Shown here piece by piece: positions 25,456 through 33,862 of a stretch of DNA of 64,000 nt. The notes under the pieces are model-generated. The model was not told the DNA's origin. It searched no databases and worked only from the letters and a program-made list of their open reading frames with translations. The translations under genes were made by a program, and so were the position numbers. The stretch is from NCBI RefSeq assembly GCF_012524205.1, contig NZ_JABACI010000005.1, positions 62,001 to 126,000 of the forward strand. The letters run 5' to 3'. This DNA is from Microbacterium salsuginis (lineage in GTDB: Bacteria > Actinomycetota > Actinomycetes > Actinomycetales > Microbacteriaceae). Position 1 is the stretch's first letter; the number at the start of each line of letters is the position of its first letter.

Positions 25456-25686
25456 ATGGCGATCATCCCAACCATCGAAACCGACGACGAGACGACCACC
25501 CTCGACTACTCGCGCGGACTGGTCTACGCCCTCCTCACCAAATACGCCGACGAGTCGTTCTGGCGCATCGAGATCCAACTCTCCAGCACCGGACTCACCA
25601 CACGCGAAGAACAAGTGGAAGCCGCACACACAGTGATAGCCGCCACGAACGACCTCATCAACCGAAACACGAAAGGCCAAGCATGA
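25456..25686 (+). CDS. Small unknown early protein
   Basis: 76 residues, acidic at the N-terminus (ETDDETTTLDYSRGLVYALL). It begins one base after the previous stop and ends overlapping the next ATG (ATGA). No domain recognised. The tight packing supports one polycistronic early transcript. Confidence 0.6.
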   Translation: MAIIPTIETDDETTTLDYSRGLVYALLTKYADESFWRIEIQLSSTGLTTREEQVEAAHTVIAATNDLINRNTKGQA

Positions 25687-26333
25687 CTAAGAAGACCACC
25701 ACCCTCGACCTCACCACCGCCCAGCAGGCAGCAGCCGAAGCCGACAAACGTGTCACAGAGATCCAGGACGCGATCGTCGCCGGTGACCCGAACATCAAAC
25801 CCGGAGACATCGAGACCGCCGAAGCAGACGCACGACTCGCGCACCTCCGCATCGAAGCCGCCCGCAACGCCGAGCTCGACCAAGCCGAACAGACCCGGCT
25901 GAACGCCATCCAAGCCATCCGTGCCGAGATCGAACACACAGTCGACAACCCCGACGCATACGTGCAGGCACTCCGCACAGCCGAAGAAGCAATCATCGCG
26001 TTCCACGAACTCAACGAAACCCGCGTCGAACAGCTCCGCGCGTGGCGCCGCCGTCTCCGTGAACTGGACGTACCCGAAGCCCCAGCAGGCACCGACACCC
26101 CCGAGCCACACGGCATTGCACCACTCGAGTTCAGATACGACCGACCAGACATCCGCGTGGGACAAGGACAGATCGGCGCAGCCAACGCAACCCGCTACCT
26201 GAAAGCGCTCGTCGACCTACCCCTCGCAGCACTCCGCGACCCATCCCGACGCCCCGTCGACCTGTACACACAGCTCACACGAGAACTCGGATACATCCGC
26301 AAGCCCGATACAGACCAGCCGCCGCAACCCTAA
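25683..26333 (+). CDS. Coiled-coil protein, unknown function
   Basis: 216 residues. Residues about 10-130 are almost all helical with heptad-like spacing and rich in Ala/Glu/Arg, suggesting a long coiled coil. The C-terminal third (residues 150-216) is different, with FRYDRPDIRVGQGQIG and LTRELGYIRKPD. No enzyme motif is seen. It is the last gene of the early run before the hairpin pair at 26349. The plus strand here is strongly C-rich. Confidence 0.55.
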   Translation: MTKKTTTLDLTTAQQAAAEADKRVTEIQDAIVAGDPNIKPGDIETAEADARLAHLRIEAARNAELDQAEQTRLNAIQAIRAEIEHTVDNPDAYVQALRTAEEAIIAFHELNETRVEQLRAWRRRLRELDVPEAPAGTDTPEPHGIAPLEFRYDRPDIRVGQGQIGAANATRYLKALVDLPLAALRDPSRRPVDLYTQLTRELGYIRKPDTDQPPQP

Positions 26334-26348
26334 CCAGACGGCTCAAAT

Positions 26349-26386
26349 GGGGTGGGTCTAGCCAACCCACCCCCCTGCGGGGTGGG
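26349..26386. terminator. Two mutually exclusive hairpins between early and late genes
   Basis: GGGGTGGGT (26349-26357) can pair perfectly with ACCCACCCC (26365-26373). The same middle segment can instead pair with GGGGTGGG (26379-26386). The arrangement is that of a terminator with an alternative stem, sitting exactly between the early and the phage structural genes and where strand composition flips. Confidence 0.5.
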
Positions 26387-26473
26387 CCAGGTCGACCTCC
26401 CCACTCCAACCCGTCGGCAAGCTGGAAAAAACTGGGCGTTATGGCAACGTTCCGATTTTTGGAAGGAGGAAAG

Positions 26474-26842
26474 ATGAATGATGCACTGATTGACAGTCTC
26501 GGGTCACGCGGACGTGAGTTCTGGGATGAGCAGCAGAAGCAGCTTGAGTTTGACCCACATGAGGCACAGGTGTTGCTCGAGGCGTGCAGAATCCTCGACA
26601 CGATCGAGGAACTGTCTGCGGCTATCGCCGCCGATGGCGTGATGCTGGTCGGCTCCCAGGGTCAACCAGTTCTGAACGGTGCTGTCGGAGAACTGCGGCA
26701 GCAGCAGGCCGCTCTCGCACGGCTGATTATTCAACTCAACCTCGATGCTCCCGACGTGGCCGGCGCTGTCACCGCGAAGGCTGCTGCGGGACGGGCGGCG
26801 GCGCAGAAGCGTTGGCGTGACCAGAAGGATCGTAGTGCCTAG
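26474..26842 (+). CDS. Phage terminase small subunit-like protein
   Basis: 122 residues from ATG 26474 behind a strong GGAGGAAAG. The order GSRGREFWDEQ, VLLEACRILDTIEEL, VLNGAVGELRQQQAALARLIIQLNL matches the P27-type small terminase pattern, in which a DNA-binding helical region is followed by an oligomerisation core. The usual large terminase gene does not follow. It may be a relic, or in a satellite it could redirect a helper's packaging machinery. Confidence 0.7.
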   Translation: MNDALIDSLGSRGREFWDEQQKQLEFDPHEAQVLLEACRILDTIEELSAAIAADGVMLVGSQGQPVLNGAVGELRQQQAALARLIIQLNLDAPDVAGAVTAKAAAGRAAAQKRWRDQKDRSA

Positions 26843-27179
26843 GCGGCGTGCGTCCGCCAGCGGAACGCAGACCTTGAACGCTCCGGCTGAGCTGTTCGAC
26901 CGGGAGTCTGCCCATTGGCGAACTACTCGAGCGCATGCCTCATGGCTGATCGCGAATGGATTGCCGCCCCGAAGCTACTACTGGCCCGACGAAGGACCCG
27001 CACAGCTTAGGCGGGACGCTGTCGAGGCGTGGCTACGCGCGAACGGTTGCGCACACCCACGGTGGCCGCGCGGGCCGCTCGATTGGCATGCGGTTGCGGC
27101 GACCGGGCTCGACTTCGGCCCGTTGGGTCGAGAAGCGATGGACGAGCAACTTGCTCGATACACAACTAAGGAGAACTGA
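26835..27179 (+). CDS. Unknown protein in the truncated structural module
   Basis: 114 residues from a GTG overlapping the terminase stop by 8 bp. It is Trp- and Arg-rich (ANGLPPRSYYWPDEGPAQLRRDAVEAWLRANG) and its C-terminus looks folded. No family recognised. It occupies the place where the large terminase and head genes would be, so it may border a deletion. Confidence 0.5.
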   Translation: MPRRRASASGTQTLNAPAELFDRESAHWRTTRAHASWLIANGLPPRSYYWPDEGPAQLRRDAVEAWLRANGCAHPRWPRGPLDWHAVAATGLDFGPLGREAMDEQLARYTTKEN

Positions 27180-27181
27180 CC

Positions 27182-27667
27182 ATGCCTATCGAAGCAATCT
27201 TGGAGCGGATGAGGCCCGTTGAGGGTCAGCCCGAACTGACGGGGCGCATTGGGGAGTTGATTGCGCGTGCCCGTGCAACGAAGCCGGATATGGGAGCCCT
27301 CGAGATCGCGATTGACGATCTTGTGGCGTCGATTGAGTTTGTGCAGATCACGGGGCCGGCGTGGCGTGACCTGGTGGCGGTCAATCCGCCGCGGAAGGGT
27401 GCGACGCATGACTTTGCGGTTGGCTACAACGTCGATTCGCTGGTGCGGTCGTATCCGACGCGTTCGGTGTGGCGGAACGACGAAGAGATCGCGACTGTTC
27501 TGGTCGATGGCGAGCCGGTCACGGATGAGCAGTGGGCAGAGTTCACGACTCTTCTGAACGGTGCGGGCTTCGAGGATGCCGCGACCGTGTTGTGGGCGAT
27601 TCATTACGGGAAGCCGCGGGCACGTCTCGCTGCGCTTCAGGTTGCGGGGGGATCGAACAATGGCTGA
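27182..27667 (+). CDS. Tail assembly chaperone-like protein
   Basis: 161 residues. Its position immediately before the tape measure gene (8-bp overlap) and the pattern PAWRDLVAVNPPRKGATHDFAVGYN with a late TDEQWAEFTTLLNGAGFEDAATVLWAIH fit siphophage tail assembly chaperones (gpG type). I did not find an obvious slippery heptamer for the usual programmed frameshift. The call rests on context plus a weak motif. Confidence 0.6.
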   Translation: MPIEAILERMRPVEGQPELTGRIGELIARARATKPDMGALEIAIDDLVASIEFVQITGPAWRDLVAVNPPRKGATHDFAVGYNVDSLVRSYPTRSVWRNDEEIATVLVDGEPVTDEQWAEFTTLLNGAGFEDAATVLWAIHYGKPRARLAALQVAGGSNNG

Positions 27668-30386
27668 TCGCCAAGTCAAGACCACCCTTTCGGTGCAAAT
27701 GCAGCAGTACGTCGATGGGATGAAGAAGGCCGCGAAGGCCACGCGTGAGACTTCAGACGAGGCGAAGAAGCTTGCCGAGCAGCGAGAAGCGTTCAATCAG
27801 CTAGGACGGGTCGGACTGACCACCGGGGCCGTTTTGGCGGCGGGGTTCGCTGTCGCTGTAACCAAGATGGCTGAGTTCGACGCCGCGATGTCGAATGTGG
27901 CCGCTACCGGTCAGGACGCGACAGACAACATTGATGCGTTGCGGGAGGCTGCGCTTGAAGCGGGTTCTTCAACCGTGTTCTCCGCGACCCAGTCTGCGAA
28001 CGCGATTGAAGAACTGGCGAAGGCGGGTGTGAGCGCTGCGGACATCCTCAACGGGGGCCTTGCAGGGGCGCTCGACCTCGCAGCGGCAGGAGAGATCCAG
28101 GTCGCCGACGCGGCTGGTATCGCTGCGACCGCGCTGAAGACCTTCAACCTCGAGGGCGACGACATGTCGCACGTCGCGGACCTGATGGCCGCGGGTGCCG
28201 GTAAAGCGATGGGTGGGGTTGATGACCTGTCGCAGGCGTTGGATCAGGTGGCTCTCGTCGCCAGTGGTGCGGGCCTCTCGATCGAAGAGACAACGGCGGG
28301 GCTTGCGGCATTCGCGTCTCAGGGGCTCCTTGGGTCGGACGCAGGTACGTCGTTTCGTACGATGCTTGGTTCGCTCACGCCGAATTCCGCTGCTGCCGCT
28401 GATGAGATGGAGCGACTTGGGATCTCCGCGTTTGATTCGCAGGGCCAGTTCATCGGTCTTGCGGAGTTCGCCGGCAATCTCCAGACGTCACTCCAAGGAC
28501 TGACAGACGAACAGCGTCAGGCCACGATCGAGATGATCTTCGGTCAGGACGCACAGCGTGCGGCGAACGCTCTGTACAAGGAGGGTGAGGCGGGCATCCG
28601 CGCCTGGATCACCGCCGTCGACGACCAGGGATACGCCGCCCGCACCGCAGCAACCCGCCTCGACAACCTCAAGGGGGATTTCGAGGCGTTGCAGGGTGCC
28701 ATTGACACGGCGTTCATCCAAACCGGTGCCGCCGCGAACGATTCGATCAGGACGCTCGTGCAGACCCTCACGGGCCTGGTGGATAGCTATAACGACCTTC
28801 CCGAACCGGTGAAGGGTGCGACGCTCGCTGTCGGCGGTGCCACCGCCGCTATCGGCCTGGCGAGCGGTACGGCCCTGCTAGCGGTCCCGAAGTTTCTTGA
28901 GCTTCGGGACGTGTTGCAGAAGTCCGGTATCGGTATGGGGGCGCTCTCGCTTAAAGCCGGGGCCGCGGGGGCGGCGTTGGGTGGCCTGTTCGCCATTGTG
29001 GGTGAGCTGGCACGCAGGCATCAGGAGGCGCGGGCGAAAGCGGAGTCGTACGCGGGTGCGATCGAGCAGGGCACCGAAGCCGTCCAGAACATGACGCTCG
29101 AGAACCTTCAGGCGGAGGAGTCGTGGCTGTGGGTTACGCGCGGATCGGCCGCTGATGCTGCCGAGAAGTTCGGGTTCACATTGAGGGACCTGGCGGACGC
29201 CGCCGAAGGCGACAAGGACGCGCTGAAGGCCATGAATGACGTCATCGCCGCAGGCCAAGGAGATCAGGATGCAGCGAACCGTCTGATGGATGAGTACGGG
29301 CTGAGCCTGCTCGAGGTGTCGTCTGCGTCGGGTCTCGTGGCGGAAGCGATTGGGAACGAGTCGAGAGCGCTGGCTGAGGGAGCGAGGATTCTGGACCAGA
29401 AGAAGGAAGCAACCGAGGAGGAAGCCGGGTCGACTCGTGACGCCGCCCAGGCCTACATGGATGCTGCTTCCGAGGTATCCGATCTGAACTCGGAGTTGTC
29501 GCAACTGATCGAGACGATCAATGAAGCGAATGGTGTCGGGCAGGACGCGATCACGGCGAACTTGAACTACCGGGACGCTCTCGCTGAAGTGGATGCGCTG
29601 ATCGCGGAGGGCGCGACCGGCTGGGACGCGAATACGCAGGCGGGCCGCGACAACCAGTCGATGCTCGTTGACATCGCCAAACAGGCCCAGGACGCCGCTG
29701 AAGCCGAGTTCAAGCTGGACGGGAACACTGAGAGTTACCGGGCGACGCTGGAGGGATCGCGGCAGGCACTCATCGACCGAGCGATGCAGTTGGGTGCGAA
29801 CGCTGACGAGGCGGGGGCGCTCGCGGACCAGATCTTCCGAATCCCGTCTGCGACGGAGTGGGAACTGATCGCGCACACGGCGGCAGCACAGGACGCTATC
29901 AACCGGTTCATCTGGGCGAACGACGGACGTCGGGTGAACCTCATCGTGGATGGGGTGCCGGGACGTCAGGTTCACGGTACGGATGTCCTCGCTCGCGCGT
30001 TCGGTGGCCGCATCAATGGGCCAGGTACAACGACGTCCGACTCCATCCCGGTTATGGCGTCGGACGAGGAGCACATGCTGTCTGCCGCTGAGGTGCGCGG
30101 TATGGGAGGCCATGCAGCCGTGGAGGCGATGCGAGCCGCCGCCCGCGCCGGTCAGTTTGATCCCGGCCAGTTTGACTCCGGTCAACACTGGGTTGCGAGT
30201 GCCCCCATGTACGCGACACCACACGGAGGCGCTGCGGCCAGCGTGAGCTTCCCCGAAACGATCACCCTCGTAGACGCGGACGGGTCGATCCTCGCCCACG
30301 CCAGAGTCATCGCAGGCGAAGCTATCGCCTCGAACAACGCACATCTCAACCAGCAGGACAACGCTGGAAGACGCCGCCAGTATTGA
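27660..30386 (+). CDS. Phage tail tape measure protein, TP901 family
   Basis: 908 residues from ATG 27660. The N-terminal TP901 core (AEFDAAMSNVAATGQDATDNIDALREAALEAGSSTVFSA begins it) is followed by FASQGLLGSDAGTSFRTMLGSL, a hydrophobic membrane-insertion region (about residues 400-480) and long helices. The typical C-terminal motif GGRINGPGTTTSDSIPVM is present, so the gene is complete. At roughly 1.5 angstrom per residue it would set a tail of about 135 nm. It is the only large tail gene left in the element. Confidence 0.93.
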   Translation: MADRQVKTTLSVQMQQYVDGMKKAAKATRETSDEAKKLAEQREAFNQLGRVGLTTGAVLAAGFAVAVTKMAEFDAAMSNVAATGQDATDNIDALREAALEAGSSTVFSATQSANAIEELAKAGVSAADILNGGLAGALDLAAAGEIQVADAAGIAATALKTFNLEGDDMSHVADLMAAGAGKAMGGVDDLSQALDQVALVASGAGLSIEETTAGLAAFASQGLLGSDAGTSFRTMLGSLTPNSAAAADEMERLGISAFDSQGQFIGLAEFAGNLQTSLQGLTDEQRQATIEMIFGQDAQRAANALYKEGEAGIRAWITAVDDQGYAARTAATRLDNLKGDFEALQGAIDTAFIQTGAAANDSIRTLVQTLTGLVDSYNDLPEPVKGATLAVGGATAAIGLASGTALLAVPKFLELRDVLQKSGIGMGALSLKAGAAGAALGGLFAIVGELARRHQEARAKAESYAGAIEQGTEAVQNMTLENLQAEESWLWVTRGSAADAAEKFGFTLRDLADAAEGDKDALKAMNDVIAAGQGDQDAANRLMDEYGLSLLEVSSASGLVAEAIGNESRALAEGARILDQKKEATEEEAGSTRDAAQAYMDAASEVSDLNSELSQLIETINEANGVGQDAITANLNYRDALAEVDALIAEGATGWDANTQAGRDNQSMLVDIAKQAQDAAEAEFKLDGNTESYRATLEGSRQALIDRAMQLGANADEAGALADQIFRIPSATEWELIAHTAAAQDAINRFIWANDGRRVNLIVDGVPGRQVHGTDVLARAFGGRINGPGTTTSDSIPVMASDEEHMLSAAEVRGMGGHAAVEAMRAAARAGQFDPGQFDSGQHWVASAPMYATPHGGAAASVSFPETITLVDADGSILAHARVIAGEAIASNNAHLNQQDNAGRRRQY

Positions 30387-30844
30387 ATGAGCACATGGGA
30401 AACGAGAGCTGGGATGACGCTGATGACGCGCGAGTGGTGTTCGAGACCACGCCCATGGGCCACCCGACGCGTGTGGCGACTGAATTCTTTGCCAACTTGA
30501 TTGGGGGCAATTTACACGAAGTCGAGCTCAGAGCCTTCATAACCCCTGAATCGTGGGCGGGGTGGGGTGATTTCGAGTGGATTCGCTCGAGACTCACGGA
30601 GGCCGACCGACCGGTTATCAGTTCCGGGATCGAAATTGCGGCACCGGATGTCGTCTACGTTCCAGTGCTGAAGGGGTACGACGGGCCGGGGTACGTTCAG
30701 CCAGGCGAAAAGGTGGATGTGGTCGGCGTGTTTACGATGGTTTGGCGTCCAGATGCGGGGGGCTGGCTGGCCTTCGGTTTCGGCTACCCGGCCTCACTCT
30801 CCGATATTCCAAGGACATCACCCGGTGTGGCGCCGCCGCTCTAG
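30383..30844 (+). CDS. Unknown protein after the tape measure gene
   Basis: About 150 residues. Starts are a TTG overlapping the tape-measure stop or ATG at 30395. The sequence (VVFETTPMGHPTRVATEFFANLIGGN, VVGVFTMVWRPDAGGWLAFGFGYP) looks like a compact alpha+beta domain, possibly NTF2-like, and unlike a distal tail or baseplate protein. It ends one base from the convergent unknown gene. Function unknown. Confidence 0.5.
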   Translation: MNEHMGNESWDDADDARVVFETTPMGHPTRVATEFFANLIGGNLHEVELRAFITPESWAGWGDFEWIRSRLTEADRPVISSGIEIAAPDVVYVPVLKGYDGPGYVQPGEKVDVVGVFTMVWRPDAGGWLAFGFGYPASLSDIPRTSPGVAPPL

Positions 30845-30845
30845 T

Positions 30846-31382
30846 TCACCGCGCCAGATCGCCTCGCACGCCTTCGAGTAGTTCGCCGACCGCGTCGTTC
30901 CCTTCAGCGTCCGACCAACGTGTCAGGGGAACCGTCAAGGTAGGGCGGTCGCCGTACCGCAACTCGAGCGAGAGTCCGCGCGGAAAGCGCACCGGGTGAC
31001 CGGTATTCCTGGACGGCAGCGGGTCTACGTGGAGGATCGACATACTCTCGAGTTCCCGACGCCGCCACAAGTCAGTCCGCACCTGAGCACCACTGTCCCC
31101 CTTCGCCACATCGGTTACGAGCGCATGCACGACGGCCTTGCCTGTGAACGCAATCACCTCGTCGCGCTCGCTGGCATCGTCCGCAAGGCTGCTCGTCAGG
31201 TAGACGATCTGACTGTCCCCTGCGGCGACGTGGATCTGGGTGAGGAGTGTCCAGTACCAGTGAGGCCAACGCTGGCTGTCGTCCATGGTGAAGAACAGGT
31301 TCGCTCGGGGGTTCGCTGACAGAATCCGCTGATTGATGTCGGCGAGGCGATCGGCGACGTCTTTGTACTCGATCTCGGGCAT
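30846..31382 (-). CDS. Unknown leftward cargo protein
   Basis: 178 residues from MPEIEYKDV; an upstream ATG at 31515-31517 would add 45 residues with a CPKC-CAPC cysteine cluster, and neither start has a clear ribosome site. The protein is soluble with no recognised family (FFTMDDSQRWPHWYWTLLTQIHVA, IVYLTSSLADDASERDEVIAFTGKAVVHA). It is on the strand opposite to the structural genes, between the tail and peptidase genes, which is a typical cargo (moron) position. Confidence 0.5.
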   Translation of the reverse strand: MPEIEYKDVADRLADINQRILSANPRANLFFTMDDSQRWPHWYWTLLTQIHVAAGDSQIVYLTSSLADDASERDEVIAFTGKAVVHALVTDVAKGDSGAQVRTDLWRRRELESMSILHVDPLPSRNTGHPVRFPRGLSLELRYGDRPTLTVPLTRWSDAEGNDAVGELLEGVRGDLAR

Positions 31383-31691
31383 GTCGATATCGAAGCATGA
31401 AGCACCGACAGATGGACGATCTCGTGTGCACGGAGCACACACAACACACTTAGGGCATCCCACGCCGGGGTGCCCTCGATCCTTCACCGGGTCGGGTTTG
31501 AGGGGGCGTTTCGTCATTCCTGACCGGGCGCGAATTCAGCAGGCGGTGCGTCGTCGCGTATGTCCCCCATACGGCCTACAGACGGGTTCGAAGACGGGCA
31601 GATAGCTTCGACATGCAGCTGCGCCTCTCACCCAACCGGGCCGGATCATTACCGGTCCAGCGGGTACCTCGCCATGGAACAAGGGAGACGC

Positions 31692-33110
31692 ATGAAATAC
31701 GAGATCAGGCGGCGAGTAGCGGTCTGGAGCGCAACACTTGCGCTGATTGCAGGCGCACTCGTCGGTCAAGTCGGGACCGCCGAGCAGGCCAACGCGGCAG
31801 CAGTTGACCCACTGGCTCAAGCCAACGCGCAAGCCATGCTCCAAAGCGGACGCCTCACCTTTGGCCACCCGGAACCACAAGCCCAGATCCAGGCCTATGC
31901 GAACGGCGTCGAGCGCATCAACCCGAACACGGGTCGCGCGTGCAACATCAACGACGTACTACTCCAAGCGCTGAAGACGGTCGTTGTCGACCGGGGAATC
32001 GCGATTAGCATCAGTTCTCTCAACAGGTGGTGCGAGAACTCCGGGTCAACAACAAGTTGGCACTACCGCAACGGCGGCGGACACGCTGTCGATGTCAATC
32101 GCGTCAACGGGGTCGCGTCTACCGGTGGCACCGCGCAAGACCGGGTCTACATCAACGCGATGACATCGGTGCTGCCGGCACCCGCCGGCCTGGGCCAATA
32201 TGGCTGCCCCGGCCACACCGTGACCGTCCCAAGCGGCTGGGTCCAGTTCCCCGACTCCTGCAACCACAACCACATCGAGTATCGAGGCCCGGATGTCCCC
32301 CCGGGAGGCGGACAGCCAACGTCGTTCACGATCTCGGAGATCGGCGCCTACAGCACCGGTTGGCAGAAGGTGTGGGTCGGCCAGAGCATCCCGTCGAACG
32401 TGTTCGCCGCGGTCAACATGGGATCCGGATGGGGTGACGTGTTCAGCAGCTCGAACGGAACGATGCTCCACACGTTCGTCAACAACGGTCAGTGGATCAC
32501 CCTCGACTCCGGGATCCCACTGAACGCCACGAGCATGTCTGCAGTCAATGTCGGACAGCCCTCGCCGCACGTGTTCGCGGTTGAAAACGGGCAGATCGTG
32601 CTCATGTACGGGGATTCGGCCGGTTGGCACAAGGCGTGGACCGGAGTGAACACGACCGGGAAGATCTCTGCCGTTGTCATGAGCGACGGGTCCGTGCAGC
32701 TCATGATCAGCGAGGGTGGCGTCCTGCACCAGATGTGGGCCGATAGCGCTGGCTGGCACAAGGCTTCTACCGGAAAGCCAGTTGGCGACCAGTTCGAGGC
32801 CCTGTACATGGGCGGTAGTGCACCGCAGGTGATGACGATCCTGAACGGACAGGTGCACCAGATCTGGGCGAGCGGTACCGAGTGGATCGTCATGTCCACA
32901 GGTGTTGCCGTCAGCTCGACGGTCGGCTTCACCGCGGTCGACATGGGTGGCGGCTACCCGCAGGTGTTCACGTCCGAAGGCGGTCAGCTTTATCAGACGG
33001 CCGTGATGGGCGGTGCGTGGACGCGGATGGGCGCCGGAGTTGCTGTCAACGGCCCGCTCGACGCACTCAACCTCGGTGGCGGAACAGCCCGCATCTACAC
33101 GACAGGCTGA
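31692..33110 (+). CDS. Secreted LAS-type metallopeptidase with beta-propeller lectin-like domain
   Basis: 472 residues. A signal peptide covers residues 1-36 (Arg-rich start, hydrophobic core, AQANA-type cleavage near EQANA-AA). The domain at about 40-200 has SWHYRNGGGHAVDV and CNHNHIEYR, matching the His/Asp/His zinc site of the Hedgehog/DD-peptidase (LAS) fold, with His124, Asp134 and His194 as likely ligands. Residues about 215-472 form repeats of about 45 residues (VFxxxNGxLHQ, GWHKASTG) like PLL/tachylectin-type propellers. Probably a cell-wall hydrolase with a sugar-binding tail; target unknown. Confidence 0.7.
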   Translation: MKYEIRRRVAVWSATLALIAGALVGQVGTAEQANAAAVDPLAQANAQAMLQSGRLTFGHPEPQAQIQAYANGVERINPNTGRACNINDVLLQALKTVVVDRGIAISISSLNRWCENSGSTTSWHYRNGGGHAVDVNRVNGVASTGGTAQDRVYINAMTSVLPAPAGLGQYGCPGHTVTVPSGWVQFPDSCNHNHIEYRGPDVPPGGGQPTSFTISEIGAYSTGWQKVWVGQSIPSNVFAAVNMGSGWGDVFSSSNGTMLHTFVNNGQWITLDSGIPLNATSMSAVNVGQPSPHVFAVENGQIVLMYGDSAGWHKAWTGVNTTGKISAVVMSDGSVQLMISEGGVLHQMWADSAGWHKASTGKPVGDQFEALYMGGSAPQVMTILNGQVHQIWASGTEWIVMSTGVAVSSTVGFTAVDMGGGYPQVFTSEGGQLYQTAVMGGAWTRMGAGVAVNGPLDALNLGGGTARIYTTG

Positions 33111-33121
33111 GCATTGCCGCA

Positions 33122-33161
33122 GCCGCGCCCCCTCCAATCCCTGGATCGGAGGGGGCGTGGC
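33122..33161. terminator. Bidirectional terminator after the peptidase gene
   Basis: A 14-bp stem (GCCGCGCCCCCTCC with GGAGGGGGCGTGGC, one G-T pair) around a 12-base loop lies 11 bp after the peptidase stop codon and between it and the convergent gene at 33191. Confidence 0.8.
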
Positions 33162-33190
33162 TGTTCGCAATCCCAGGCGGGAACGCATGC

Positions 33191-33547
33191 TCATACTGGC
33201 GAATCTTCGACGGCACTTGCCCACACCCAACACCGATACTCCTTCCCAGACACAAGGAACCGGACCGCAACAGCCCGCGCAGTCCACATGCACGCCTCCG
33301 CGTCAACCTGGATCGGCGCCCCACCGAACCGCACCCACGCCTTCACTGTCCGCGGCTTCGGATCGGTCGTGCACGGGAGAATATCCAACTGCAGTTCTTG
33401 ACGGGTTAGCGTCTCGAGAGGCCCGCTGGTGACAACGCGTTGCAGGACCCGGTCGTCCATGAGCCGGTCGTAGTGCTCCGCGTACCGCCTGTTGGTTCCC
33501 ACTGCTGCCGGCAACCCCTTCTCCGGCCGATGCACCAAGGGTAGCAA
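33191..33547 (-). CDS. Unknown SOS-linked protein
   Basis: Up to 118 residues; TTG 33547, TTG 33538 or GTG 33535 could be the start, probably on a leaderless or near-leaderless transcript. The sequence includes YAEHYDRLMDDRVLQRVVTSGPLETLTRQEL and VKAWVRFGGAPIQVDAEACMWTARAVAVRF. I link it to the small genes that accompany Y-family polymerases in actinobacteria from memory only. It diverges from the gene at 33579 across a LexA box. Confidence 0.6.
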   Translation of the reverse strand: MLPLVHRPEKGLPAAVGTNRRYAEHYDRLMDDRVLQRVVTSGPLETLTRQELQLDILPCTTDPKPRTVKAWVRFGGAPIQVDAEACMWTARAVAVRFLVSGKEYRCWVWASAVEDSPV

Positions 33548-33550
33548 TCA

Positions 33551-33566
33551 TCGAACACGTGTTCTA
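33551..33566. promoter_or_regulatory. LexA (SOS) box in a divergent promoter
   Basis: TCGAAC-ACGT-GTTCTA contains the perfect palindrome GAACACGTGTTC and matches the SOS box at 11 of 12 bases. It is the centre of the 31-bp gap between two divergent genes. A -10-like TATTGT (33565-33570) for the rightward gene overlaps it, and a TTAAGA-N17-GATGAT promoter can be drawn leftward across it, so LexA would block both. Confidence 0.75.
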
Positions 33567-33578
33567 TTGTCTTAACCC

Positions 33579-33839
33579 ATGGCGGCTACGGAACTCGAAC
33601 ACGAAGTGACCCTATGGATGGCCAACGACATCCCGGTGCGGATGTTCTACGCCGGCCAGAGGTGGCGGGTCACTGACGTGCCCACACGGCTGCGGGAGTC
33701 GGTCTGGTCTGCCTCTGCGGGCTCCCCACGGGGCCTGTACGGGTGGCGTTTCCAGGCCACGAACCCGGAAGGCGATTCGTACGTGTTCGACGTGTACAGG
33801 ACGCAGGACGACTGGCACGTCCACCGTGCCTACACGTAA
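33579..33839 (+). CDS. DUF6504-like small protein, SOS-linked
   Basis: 86 residues (MAATELEHEVTLWMANDIPVRMFYAGQRWRVTDVPTRLRES...). The short beta-rich pattern of a Phe/Tyr-rich strand followed by RWRVTDVP and a late VFDVYRTQDDWHVHRA resembles DUF6504-type proteins found with translesion polymerase genes; this is a judgement by eye. The -10-like TATTGT ends nine bases before the ATG, so the mRNA is probably leaderless. No polymerase gene is in the element. Confidence 0.6.
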   Translation: MAATELEHEVTLWMANDIPVRMFYAGQRWRVTDVPTRLRESVWSASAGSPRGLYGWRFQATNPEGDSYVFDVYRTQDDWHVHRAYT

Positions 33840-33862
33840 GACAATCCGGCTGGTGATCCTGG

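Noticed and set aside
25524..26165. Cys- and Phe-rich open frame of 213 codons on the minus strand within the early genes
   Set aside because: It is antisense to two overlapping, well-spaced rightward genes and arises from their C-ending codons; the product is unlike a real protein.
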